Below, one piece after another: positions 28,053 through 36,042 of a stretch of DNA of 64,000 nucleotides. The stretch spans positions 62,001-126,000 of the forward strand of contig CANBQT010000002.1 in NCBI GenBank assembly GCA_947371755.1. Reading direction: 5' to 3'. Within the stretch, counting starts at the first letter, position 1, and each line of letters starts with the position of its first letter. The position numbers and the translations under genes were made by a program. The notes below the pieces were generated by a model that made no database searches, was not told the origin of the DNA, and saw nothing but the letters and a program-made list of their open reading frames with translations. This DNA comes from Chitinophagaceae bacterium (GTDB lineage Bacteria > Bacteroidota > Bacteroidia > Chitinophagales > Chitinophagaceae).

Positions 28053-29678
28053 TTACAACTCACCTTCGGCCCATCTTCTTCTTAATTCTTTTTTATTTAA
28101 TTTCCCTACACTTGTTTTAGGAATTTCATTCATTCCAATATATTGATCTGGCAATTGATAAGAGGCAAAATGCTCGCCTAAAAAAGCATTTAATGCTTCC
28201 TTGGAAACAATATTTTCGTTTCTAAAAACTACACAAGCCAATGGTCTTTCTACCCATTTTTCATCGGGTATTGCTATAACACAAGCTTCTTTTATTTCTG
28301 GATGAGCCATCAACGCAATTTCAAGTGCAACGCTAGAAATCCACTCGCCTCCACTTTTGATGAGGTCTTTACTTCGATCACTGATATTCATATAACCCTG
28401 AGCATCTAATGTACCCACATCACCGGTTTTAAACCATCCGTCTTCTGAAAAAGAAAGGTGATTATCGTGGTATTTATAATAACTTTTGATAATCCAGGCA
28501 CCTCTAATTTCAAACTCTCCTACCGTTTCTCCATCTCTAGGTGCAATAGATCCATCTTCCATCACTGCTCTTATTTCAACACCAGGCAATTCGATTCCTT
28601 GCTTTGCTCTGACCGCCAACTTTTCATGATCAGTTAGATTATCGTGAATATTTTGCAATCTACTTGCTGTTCCTATGGGAGAGGTTTCTGTCATTCCCCA
28701 CGCATGCACACCTTTTATCCCAAAATCTTTTTCAAATGCTTCAATCAAACTCGGCGGTAAAGCAGATCCGCCAACTACATATTCTCTTAAAGCTAATTTT
28801 TCTTTTGGTGGATTTTTTTTCATCGCGTCATAAACCCCTAACCAAATAGTAGGTACTCCGTTAGCAACAGTGATTTTCTCTTGCTCCAAAATTTGAATAA
28901 TTGCATCCGGTTGCAAGTGTAAACTTGGCAAGATCATATCAGATCCAGATAGAATACATACATAAGGAAAACCCCATGCCATCACGTGAAACTGAGGTAC
29001 TATCAATAATACCCTGTCTCTTACAGAAAGATTGGCAGCATTGGGCATGAGTAATGCCAAAGCGTGTAAATACGTAGATCGATGGGAATATAGCGCTCCT
29101 TTGGGATTGCCAGTGGTACCACTTGTATAGCAAAGGCCACAAGCGTCATTTTCATCAGAAGGATACCATTGATAATCTGGTCTACTTTCTTTCAAGAGAT
29201 CTTCATATAATATTGTATCCGTTAAACTAGTATTGAAATTTTCCGGTGCATTTAGTAGAACATATTTTTTAACACCAGTAGTATATGGTGCCACTTTCTC
29301 GAAAAGAGGCACCAATGTTGCATCAATAAAAATAATTTTTGCTTCAGCGTGGTTTACTATAAATATAATTTGTTCTACACTGAGGCGCACATTTAATGTA
29401 TGACAGATTGCACCTGCACCTGGTATTCCATAATATAATTCAACATGCTGATAATGATTCCATGCAAATGTAGCAACGCGGTCACCTGGTTGAACACCAA
29501 GAGAATGAACTAATGCACTAGCTAATTGCTTTGCCCTTATATAAAGATCAGAAAAATGGTATCGATGCCAACTACCATTGGGCAATTTGGTAACAATTTC
29601 TTTGTGAGGAAAAACCCGATTCCCATATTCCAAAATCGCGTGGGTGGTTAATGGAAAATCCATCATTAATCCTTTCAT
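28053..29678 (-). CDS. Long-chain acyl-CoA synthetase family protein (AMP-forming)
   Basis: 541 residues of the ANL superfamily. The P-loop-like A3 motif is CGLCYTSGTTGNPKGALYSH; A5 is HAWGMTETSPIGT; A8 reads GWFKTGDVGTLDAQGYMNI followed by SDRSKDLIKSGGEWIS; the catalytic A10 Lys is in IPKTSVGKLNKKELRRRW at the very end. It activates a carboxylic acid via an adenylate to its CoA thioester. Chain length cannot be fixed from sequence. The first Met could be any of three near the start (MKGLMMDFPL). Confidence 0.9.
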   Translation of the reverse strand: MKGLMMDFPLTTHAILEYGNRVFPHKEIVTKLPNGSWHRYHFSDLYIRAKQLASALVHSLGVQPGDRVATFAWNHYQHVELYYGIPGAGAICHTLNVRLSVEQIIFIVNHAEAKIIFIDATLVPLFEKVAPYTTGVKKYVLLNAPENFNTSLTDTILYEDLLKESRPDYQWYPSDENDACGLCYTSGTTGNPKGALYSHRSTYLHALALLMPNAANLSVRDRVLLIVPQFHVMAWGFPYVCILSGSDMILPSLHLQPDAIIQILEQEKITVANGVPTIWLGVYDAMKKNPPKEKLALREYVVGGSALPPSLIEAFEKDFGIKGVHAWGMTETSPIGTASRLQNIHDNLTDHEKLAVRAKQGIELPGVEIRAVMEDGSIAPRDGETVGEFEIRGAWIIKSYYKYHDNHLSFSEDGWFKTGDVGTLDAQGYMNISDRSKDLIKSGGEWISSVALEIALMAHPEIKEACVIAIPDEKWVERPLACVVFRNENIVSKEALNAFLGEHFASYQLPDQYIGMNEIPKTSVGKLNKKELRRRWAEGEL

Positions 29679-29705
29679 AAATAAGATTTGGCGTTAACAA
29701 TCGTA

Positions 29706-29728
29706 CAACTACTTTCAGCAGGTAGTTG
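29706..29728. other. Small inverted repeat between VOC and acyl-CoA ligase genes
   Basis: CAACTAC and GTAGTTG pair over a 9-nt loop. There is no T run on the minus strand after it, so it is a poor terminator candidate; it may be chance or a weak operator. Confidence 0.3.
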
Positions 29729-29755
29729 CAAACAAGTTACTGCATTTGCCAAAAA

Positions 29756-30163
29756 TTAAAAAGACCAATTTGGGTTAGTCGGCTGAATTAGATCCCAAAG
29801 ATTGCCATATAGGTCTTCGAATACTGTTACAATACCATATTCTTCTTTTACAGGTGGTCTAACAAAGCGAATATTTTCATTTTGCATTCTTTCATAATCT
29901 CTCCAAATATCATTCGTATATAAAAAAAGAAAGACCCTGCCGCCAGTTTGGTTTCCTATTCTTGTTGTTTGTTCTGCGGTTGCAGCTTTGGCAAGTAGTA
30001 AACAGGTATTAGAATTGCCGGGTGGAGCCACCATTACCCAGCGTTTAGTAGCAGAAAGCTCAGTGTCTTCTACTAACTTAAACTGAAGTTTCTGGGTATA
30101 AAAAGCAATCGCTTCATCATAATCTCTTACAACCAAAGCAATATGTGCAATTTGCTGCCTCAT
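29756..30163 (-). CDS. VOC (glyoxalase/bleomycin resistance) family protein
   Basis: 135 residues with two beta-alpha-beta-beta-beta modules: IAHIALVVRDYDEAIAFYTQKLQF at the start and FLYTNDIWRDYERMQ then VTVFEDLYGNLWDLIQP at the end. His near residue 6 and the Glu in FEDLYGN are plausible metal ligands. The substrate is unknown. Its start overlaps the stop of the GIY-YIG-like gene by 4 bp, so it is last in the SRPBCC-dioxygenase-YitT-GIY-VOC run. Confidence 0.88.
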   Translation of the reverse strand: MRQQIAHIALVVRDYDEAIAFYTQKLQFKLVEDTELSATKRWVMVAPPGNSNTCLLLAKAATAEQTTRIGNQTGGRVFLFLYTNDIWRDYERMQNENIRFVRPPVKEEYGIVTVFEDLYGNLWDLIQPTNPNWSF

Positions 30164-30534
30164 TTTAGTTTTATTTTGTGATATCCCTTTTCATAATAAG
30201 GTTGAAGTTCTTCAAAAAACATTGCTTCCAATTGCAATACTTCTCTCCGGTAATCCTTTTGCTCTCCTTCCTTTTGCTGAATTTCCGAAATAATTTCGAA
30301 TACAAAGTTATCTGGTCCTAGTTCGTTCCAATCTTTCTGTAAATCCTTGTTCTGGTGATTCCCAAATTTTAATTGTACATGGTTTCTATTCCAAATTGCA
30401 TCAAGATTAACACTTCCCTCTAAAAATATCTTGTTGTTTATTTTATTCCGAATTTGGTATACTCCAACTTTAAACTGCTTCTGTTTATAGGCATTGATCA
30501 GTTCTTTTTTTGAGAGTTTTTTCTCTTCATTCAT
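30160..30534 (-). CDS. Degenerate GIY-YIG family protein
   Basis: 124 residues. The fold is recognisable from VGVYQIRNKINNKIFLEGSVN (GVY for GIY, FLEG for YIG), the Arg/His-bearing IWNRNHVQLKFGNHQNKDLQ, and DNFVFEIISEI. The second half of the motif (YxG) is replaced, so nuclease activity is uncertain. Bacteroidota carry many such short stand-alone proteins of unknown role. It is coupled to the VOC gene (4-bp overlap) and 12 bp behind yitT. Confidence 0.75.
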   Translation of the reverse strand: MNEEKKLSKKELINAYKQKQFKVGVYQIRNKINNKIFLEGSVNLDAIWNRNHVQLKFGNHQNKDLQKDWNELGPDNFVFEIISEIQQKEGEQKDYRREVLQLEAMFFEELQPYYEKGYHKIKLK

Positions 30535-30546
30535 TTCAAAACAATT

Positions 30547-31524
30547 TTATTCATGTGATAGTGGTCTTTTTTTGATCATCCCCCCTTTAGTGTCTTTTAC
30601 ACTGCTCATCACAACAAATGCGTGTGGATCAATTTTTTCTAATTCTGCCTTAAGTTTATTTAATTCCAACCGTGTAATTACTGTATAAACAATATCATTT
30701 TCTTTTGTAGGCCCTTTTTTGCCATAGCCCTGCCTACCACTATATAATGTAACTCCCCTTCCCATCTTATTAATAATCATTTGTCTTATTTCAACAAAGT
30801 GTGAAGAGATAATTGTTACTCCAGTATATTCTTCAATTCCCTCAATGATAAAATCAAGTGTTTTCGAAGCTGACAAATAAGTAATCATACTATATAGTGC
30901 AATTTCAATAGAAAGTAAATATGCTGCTAGTGAAAATATCATCACATTGATAATAATGATCACGTCACCTAATGTTGTTCCCAATTTCTTACTGAGAAAA
31001 ATCGCCAGTACTTCTGTTCCATCTATAACAGCGCCGCCTCTTACAGCAAATCCAATCCCCCCTCCAAGAAACATTCCACCAAAAATGGCTACCAATAATT
31101 TGTCGTGGGTAACAAATGGGAAGTCGATAAATGCAACACAAATAGAAAGTCCTGTTATAGCCAGCACTGTTTTGATGGCAAAGATCTTCCCCATTATTTT
31201 ATACCCTAAAAACATGAAAGGGATATTGATAGTAATGATCAAGAGATATAAGGGGATTTTAGTCAGGGTAGAGATGAGCAAAGAAATCCCGGTAGCACCG
31301 CCATCTATGAATTGGTTGTTTATCAGAAATCCTTTTAATCCAAACGAAGCAGAAAAAATTCCGATGCTGATAAATATGATATCTTTAAAATAATGTCTTA
31401 TCGTGATTTTAAAATCCCGATAACTTTTAGCAACCTGAAAATCATTCAATGGTTGATTATTTTCCTCAGAGTTTTTTTCTCGAAGAATATTTTTTACGAT
31501 AATCTGTTTCCAAAATGCTTTCAT
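30547..31524 (-). CDS. YitT family membrane protein (DUF161 + DUF2179)
   Basis: 325 residues. After an amphipathic N-terminus, five to six TM helices (about 45-210) include FINNQFIDGGATGISLL-like and GGGIGFAVRGGAVIDGTEVLAIFLSKK, the signature of the YitT core. The C-terminal cytosolic DUF2179 domain contains GRGVTLYSGRQGYGKK and VVMSSVKDTKGG. Function unknown; a transporter or signalling protein is usually assumed. It lies mid-operon between the dioxygenase and the GIY-YIG-like gene. Confidence 0.88.
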   Translation of the reverse strand: MKAFWKQIIVKNILREKNSEENNQPLNDFQVAKSYRDFKITIRHYFKDIIFISIGIFSASFGLKGFLINNQFIDGGATGISLLISTLTKIPLYLLIITINIPFMFLGYKIMGKIFAIKTVLAITGLSICVAFIDFPFVTHDKLLVAIFGGMFLGGGIGFAVRGGAVIDGTEVLAIFLSKKLGTTLGDVIIIINVMIFSLAAYLLSIEIALYSMITYLSASKTLDFIIEGIEEYTGVTIISSHFVEIRQMIINKMGRGVTLYSGRQGYGKKGPTKENDIVYTVITRLELNKLKAELEKIDPHAFVVMSSVKDTKGGMIKKRPLSHE

Positions 31525-31583
31525 TATAAATAGATATTTACTAACCTTATCAAGTTAGGATAAAAATTTATAATATTAAAGAA

Positions 31584-32417
31584 TTATCCAATTTGAACGG
31601 AGGTCATGGTTAATGATCCAGCAACAGCTTTGTCATTAAAGAATTGTATGGGATCTTTTTTAGTAGATAAACCCAGGCTATAAATAAGTGGCAAATAATG
31701 TTCCGGGGTGGGTATTGACAACATAGCTTCTTTGCCCAATTTTTCATATTGAATCAAAGAATCGTGGCTACCATTCTGGATCAATCTTTTAAATGTATCG
31801 TTCATTTGCAAGGCCCAATCGAATCCAAAACCAGGCGTTTCTAATTTATCCCATGCCAGCATTCGTAAATTATGAACCATGTTTCCGCTACCCATGATTA
31901 ATACGCCTCTTTTACGGAGTGAATAAAGTTCTTTGGCCAATTCATAATGATATGCGGCAGGCTTTGTATAATCGATACTCAACTGCAAAACAGGGATATC
32001 TGCCTGGGGATACATATGTCGAACAATGGACCAGGTTCCATGATCCAAACCCCAATCATGATCCAATTCTACTTTGGCCGTATGAATGATATTTGCAGTT
32101 TCTTCAGCCAAAACCAGACTTCCAGGGGCTGGGTATTGAACTTGATATAGCTCTTCAGGGAAACCTCCAAAATCATGTATGGTGGCAGGAAAATCCATCG
32201 CCGTAATTCTTGTGCCTTTGATAAACCAATGAGCAGAAACTACTAAAACGGCACTAGGCTTCTGTATCTGTTCTGCTAATTTACCCCATCTTGTACTAAA
32301 TTCATTGGTTTCAATTCCGTTCATTGGCGAGCCATGACCCACAAATAAAACCGGCATTGTAGTTTCTTGTTCTGGAAAATTATCGGTAAACTTTTTAAAT
32401 TCTTGAAGGCTAGTCAT
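31584..32417 (-). CDS. ygiD: DODA-type extradiol aromatic-ring-opening dioxygenase family protein
   Basis: 277 residues of the class III LigB-like family, similar to E. coli YgiD (4,5-DOPA extradiol dioxygenase). PVLFVGHGSPMNGIE supplies the first His ligand, VLVVSAHWFIKGTRI the next, LDHDWGLDHGTWSIVRHMYP and GVLIMGSGNMVHNLRML the later conserved His residues. Non-haem metal is expected. The physiological substrate in bacteria is not established. It follows the SRPBCC gene by 11 bp. Confidence 0.88.
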   Translation of the reverse strand: MTSLQEFKKFTDNFPEQETTMPVLFVGHGSPMNGIETNEFSTRWGKLAEQIQKPSAVLVVSAHWFIKGTRITAMDFPATIHDFGGFPEELYQVQYPAPGSLVLAEETANIIHTAKVELDHDWGLDHGTWSIVRHMYPQADIPVLQLSIDYTKPAAYHYELAKELYSLRKRGVLIMGSGNMVHNLRMLAWDKLETPGFGFDWALQMNDTFKRLIQNGSHDSLIQYEKLGKEAMLSIPTPEHYLPLIYSLGLSTKKDPIQFFNDKAVAGSLTMTSVQIG

Positions 32418-32428
32418 GTTATCATTTC

Positions 32429-32965
32429 TTATTGAGAATCTATTTCAAATTCTAAAATTTCTTTCAGTTTTGATGAACTAGCTTGTAGATCATTCCCTAA
32501 AAGTTTATCAATGAATAGATTCATCAACGTGAAGGGGAATTTATTCGCACCCACAAAACCCCATTTAAATCTGGTGATATCATCAGTAATAGGTTCAGTT
32601 ATCATGTATACCTGAGCAATATTTGTAAAAGGTTTTATGAACCTTATTTCAAAATCAATTCGATGATTTACGTCTATGGATATGATTTCCTGCTCACCTT
32701 TTCCAAGTTGCTTATTTGTGCTATCCCACTTAATGATGCTCCCAACATAACCATCCTGTCCGCTTAATTCATTTTTCACATGTGGATCAACCATCCACCA
32801 TTTATTAAATTTATGCTGGTGATTCATATAACGGATATAGTCGAATACCCTTTCCACTGGTTGATCAATAATGATGATTCTCTCAATCTGGTATTCCTTC
32901 TTTATAAAGAGTGCAACTATTAAGGCCGCAACAATTATTAGTAGCAATATATATAGTATAATCAT
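32429..32965 (-). CDS. Membrane-anchored SRPBCC-family protein
   Basis: 178 residues starting at the ATG at 32965 (an upstream GTG would add eight residues). One N-terminal TM (IILYILLLIIVAALIVALFI) is followed by a START/Bet v1-like helix-grip fold: IDQPVERVFDYIRYMNHQHKFNKWW at the front, then ITRFKWGFVGANKFPF and the long C-terminal helix. Such proteins bind hydrophobic ligands; the ligand is unknown. It is first in the minus-strand run that ends with the VOC gene. Confidence 0.8.
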   Translation of the reverse strand: MIILYILLLIIVAALIVALFIKKEYQIERIIIIDQPVERVFDYIRYMNHQHKFNKWWMVDPHVKNELSGQDGYVGSIIKWDSTNKQLGKGEQEIISIDVNHRIDFEIRFIKPFTNIAQVYMITEPITDDITRFKWGFVGANKFPFTLMNLFIDKLLGNDLQASSSKLKEILEFEIDSQ

Positions 32966-33143
32966 AAGAAATTTTAGACAAAATAACACCTTAAATGCTG
33001 TATTCCGAGATTATTTAAGCTAATATTTAGACATTTAAGATTATATAAATAATATGATAACAATCAGTTATATACTCATTAATTATCTATATATTTAGTT
33101 ACGCTTTTTTGGATCTCCCACAGTTATCAGTAAGAATTCTAGT

Positions 33144-34715
33144 ATGAAAAGTGTGACTAAAATAATCAATGAAACCCTGCTGAGAATAAAAGCCAGGTTT
33201 CAGTTAGTTAGAGAAATACAACACGAATACTCCGAAAATTTAGATGAGATTCGAGAAAAATCTTATTCAGATGAACGAATAAAACTAATTATTCAGAACA
33301 TATCTGATATGGTTACGCTTGTTAACAAACAAGGGGTTATAGTTTACAATAATAAGGCAGTAACAAGAATATTAGGTTATGAGCCTAATGAATTGAATGG
33401 TAAAGGGATGCTTGAATATGTTCATCCTGATGATCGCGAAAGAGTTGGAAATAGATTTAAAGAAGTATTAGAAGAAGAAGGTGTGGGAAAATCATTTGAA
33501 TTTAGATACCTTTCTAAATTTGGTAAATACGTACTTATTGAAACAGTAGGAAATATACAATTAAATAACCCTGCTTTTCATGCTGTTATTTTAATCTCAA
33601 GAGATATCACAGAAAAAAGAAAGGTGGAAGAGACCATTAAAGCGAGTGAAGAAAAACTACGCTCCCTAATTCATCATATTTCTGATATCATTACCATCAT
33701 ATCAGTTACCGGTGAAATAACCTACCAGAGTGCATCTGCAAGGCAACTCATGGGGTATGAAGAGAACGAATTAAGAAAAAGAAACTTTTCTGAAATTGTC
33801 CATCCAGATGATTTACCTACTTTATTAAATTCATTTCAAAAATTAATTGAAAAAGGCGGTGTGAGTGAATTAACGGAATTTAGATTATTGAATAAAGACG
33901 GTAATTATTTTTATATTGAAGCTCAGGCAACCAATCAAATAGACAATCCCTATATCAAAGGACTTGTTGTAAATTCAAGAGATATTTCTATCAGAAAAAA
34001 AGCTGAGGAAGAAAGAAAGATTCTAATCAAAGAGCTTACTAAAAATAATTCGGATTTAAAACAATTCTCCTATATCGTTTCTCATAATCTGAGGGCTCCA
34101 CTCACGAATCTAACTTCAATGATCAAATTGTTAGATTATAGTACTGTAACAACAGATCGTTCTCTAAAATTATTAGAGGGATTCAAAGCAACCACCGCTC
34201 ACTTGAATGAAACATTAAATGATCTGATTGATATTCTGGTTGTAAAAGACAATACAAATATTCAAACTGAAATACTCAATTTCGAAAGAACATTGAATAA
34301 AATCACAAAATCGATCAACTCATTACTTGAAGAAACGAAAACTGAGGTGACATATGATTTCACATCCGCAAACTTTGTAAAATTCAACGAACCCTACCTT
34401 GAAAGTATTTTCCAAAATCTAATTACTAATTCTATCAGATACAGAAGCAATGATCGACATCCTGAAATTTCAATTCGCTCTGAAATTCAAGGTGAAGACA
34501 CCATTGTAACTTATTCAGATAATGGGATTGGTTTTGACATCAACCAGGTTAAAGATAAAATTTTCGGTTTGCATCAAAAATTCCACCATCATCCAGAAAG
34601 TCGGGGAATTGGTCTATATTTAATCCATGCACAAATCACTTCTTTAGGAGGTATGATAAGTGTAGATAGCAAAATTAATAAAGGAACAACATTTACAATT
34701 TCATTTAAAAATTAA
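33144..34715 (+). CDS. PAS-domain sensor histidine kinase, soluble
   Basis: 523 residues without TM segments. Two PAS domains (about 45-160 and 170-285) are each followed by the PAC-like SRDI(T/S) signature. The kinase part has the phospho-His in SYIVSHNLRAPLTNLTS (about residue 313), then IFQNLITNSIRYRS, DNGIGFD and RGIGLYLIHA of the HATPase. It resembles the cytosolic light/redox-type kinases common in Bacteroidota, but no cofactor-binding residue is evident. A response-regulator gene follows 4 bp later, surely cotranscribed. Confidence 0.92.
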   Translation: MKSVTKIINETLLRIKARFQLVREIQHEYSENLDEIREKSYSDERIKLIIQNISDMVTLVNKQGVIVYNNKAVTRILGYEPNELNGKGMLEYVHPDDRERVGNRFKEVLEEEGVGKSFEFRYLSKFGKYVLIETVGNIQLNNPAFHAVILISRDITEKRKVEETIKASEEKLRSLIHHISDIITIISVTGEITYQSASARQLMGYEENELRKRNFSEIVHPDDLPTLLNSFQKLIEKGGVSELTEFRLLNKDGNYFYIEAQATNQIDNPYIKGLVVNSRDISIRKKAEEERKILIKELTKNNSDLKQFSYIVSHNLRAPLTNLTSMIKLLDYSTVTTDRSLKLLEGFKATTAHLNETLNDLIDILVVKDNTNIQTEILNFERTLNKITKSINSLLEETKTEVTYDFTSANFVKFNEPYLESIFQNLITNSIRYRSNDRHPEISIRSEIQGEDTIVTYSDNGIGFDINQVKDKIFGLHQKFHHHPESRGIGLYLIHAQITSLGGMISVDSKINKGTTFTISFKN

Positions 34716-34719
34716 GGCA

Positions 34720-35145
34720 ATGCTCGACATGGTTATGAATGTTGACGATGATTCAATGGTTCAGATGATAAGTGAGATTATAATGAGTGATGAAGGTTTC
34801 TGCGATAAAATTGTGAAACTGGAAGATGGCAAGTTGGCTCTAGAATATTTCGAAGAACAGTCAAAACTTCCTGAAGAAAAACAGAAGATCCCAGAATTGG
34901 TTTTTCTGGATATTAATATGCCTGTTTTCAATGGTTGGGATTTTTTATCCCAATATGATAAGGACTTTAAGAAATTTCATGGCCGTACAAAAATTATTGT
35001 ACTTACTTCAGCAATAGATCCTGAAACTGAAATGAAAGCAGTAGAGCATCCGTTGATTTTTAAATATATCACCAAGCCACTCGAGCACAAACATATTGCA
35101 GAATTGAAGGAAGATCCCCTTTTTATGACTGAATTTAATTCCTAA
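34720..35145 (+). CDS. Single-domain response regulator
   Basis: 141 residues, receiver domain only. The acidic pocket Asp9-Asp10-Asp11, phospho-acceptor Asp64 (VFLDINMPVFNGWDF), the Thr/Ser of VLTSA, and the Lys of YITKPL are all present. With no output domain it must act through protein contacts or a phosphorelay with the preceding PAS kinase. Several in-frame ATG codons (MLDMVM) make the exact start uncertain by a few residues. Confidence 0.9.
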   Translation: MLDMVMNVDDDSMVQMISEIIMSDEGFCDKIVKLEDGKLALEYFEEQSKLPEEKQKIPELVFLDINMPVFNGWDFLSQYDKDFKKFHGRTKIIVLTSAIDPETEMKAVEHPLIFKYITKPLEHKHIAELKEDPLFMTEFNS

Positions 35146-35173
35146 AAGATAAATAAACTCATTTATTTATCTT
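35146..35173. terminator. AT-rich hairpin between response regulator and comB
   Basis: A perfect 12-bp stem (AAGATAAATAAA with TTTATTTATCTT, 4-nt loop) begins one base after the response-regulator stop and ends 7 bp before the comB ATG. It has no GC core and no following T run, so termination would be weak; it may instead affect comB translation. Confidence 0.45.
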
Positions 35174-35180
35174 CGCATGT

Positions 35181-35903
35181 ATGTTCGAAAAGCCAACCCT
35201 ACACACCGTACTTTCTCCCAAATTATTGGATATCTACGACGTCAAAAACAGTATAGTAGTTGTTATTGATGTTTTTAGAGCCACTTCAACTATAGCTACA
35301 GCCTTATATAATGGAGCTACTAAAGTGATTCCGGTAGCTGAGGTTAAAACCTGCATCGAGATTGGTGCACGAGTTGGTGGTATAACAGCGGGAGAAAGAG
35401 ATGGAAAGGTAATTGAGGGATTGTCGCATGGCAATTCACCTGCAGAATACCCTAGAACTTTTATTGAAGGAAAAACATTGGTACTGACTACTACTAATGG
35501 AACCAAACTTTTGCACATGGCGCATCATAATGGTGCATCAGAAATCATTACCGGGTCATTCCCAAACTTACAGGCAGTTTGTGATTTTTTAATTCAATCC
35601 AAAAAAAATGTAGTGCTAGGTTGTTCCGCGTGGAAAGACAGGGTAAATATTGAAGATGCATTGTTTGCGGGTGCGGTTATCAACCAAATCAAATCAGCTT
35701 TTACCATTCATTGCGATAGTAGTTTAATGGCATCGGAACTTTATGCTGCGCAACAGCATCAAATGTTTGAGTTCATCCGAAAAACCACTCATTGGCATCG
35801 TCTTGCAGCATACGGACTAGAAAAAGACCTTGAATATTGCGTCAGTCCAAATCTTGCCAATATTTTACCAATCTATAGAAATGGGGATCTGGTAATAGCC
35901 TAA
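35181..35903 (+). CDS. comB: 2-phosphosulfolactate phosphatase family protein
   Basis: 240 residues. IVVVIDVFRATSTIATALYNGATKVIPV is the diagnostic start of the ComB fold, followed by AGERDGKVIEGLSHGNSP, LVLTTTNGTKLL and LGCSAWKDRVNIEDALFAGAVI. In methanogens ComB dephosphorylates phosphosulfolactate for coenzyme M; Bacteroidota have no coenzyme M pathway, so here sulfolactate might feed cysteate for sulfonolipids, which is inference only. comA and comC homologues are not in the window. Confidence 0.88.
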   Translation: MFEKPTLHTVLSPKLLDIYDVKNSIVVVIDVFRATSTIATALYNGATKVIPVAEVKTCIEIGARVGGITAGERDGKVIEGLSHGNSPAEYPRTFIEGKTLVLTTTNGTKLLHMAHHNGASEIITGSFPNLQAVCDFLIQSKKNVVLGCSAWKDRVNIEDALFAGAVINQIKSAFTIHCDSSLMASELYAAQQHQMFEFIRKTTHWHRLAAYGLEKDLEYCVSPNLANILPIYRNGDLVIA

Positions 35904-35971
35904 TTATCGAAATAACAAACATTTCATCCACAATTTTCTCAATTAGCATCGAAAAGCAATCTCCTTTCCTT

Positions 35972-35979
35972 TACTTTTG
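35972..35979 (+). promoter_or_regulatory. Bacteroidota-type -7 promoter element
   Basis: TACTTTTG matches TAnnTTTG. Transcription starting a few bases later would exclude the TTG codon at 35977 as a translation start for the helicase gene and favours ATG 36013 or 36043. Confidence 0.55.
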
Positions 35980-36042
35980 CAAATTGCCCTTTTCGAACCG
36001 TTACCAAAAGTGATGGTAGGTGTATCGGGTAATTTAATTTTT

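Noticed and set aside
31000..31393. Plus-strand ORF (148 codons) over yitT
   Set aside because: Antisense of hydrophobic helices; the yitT frame carries recognisable family motifs.
35977..36042. TTG start of the SNF2 helicase at 35977
   Set aside because: It overlaps a perfect TAnnTTTG promoter element, so it would not be in the transcript; later ATGs are preferred.
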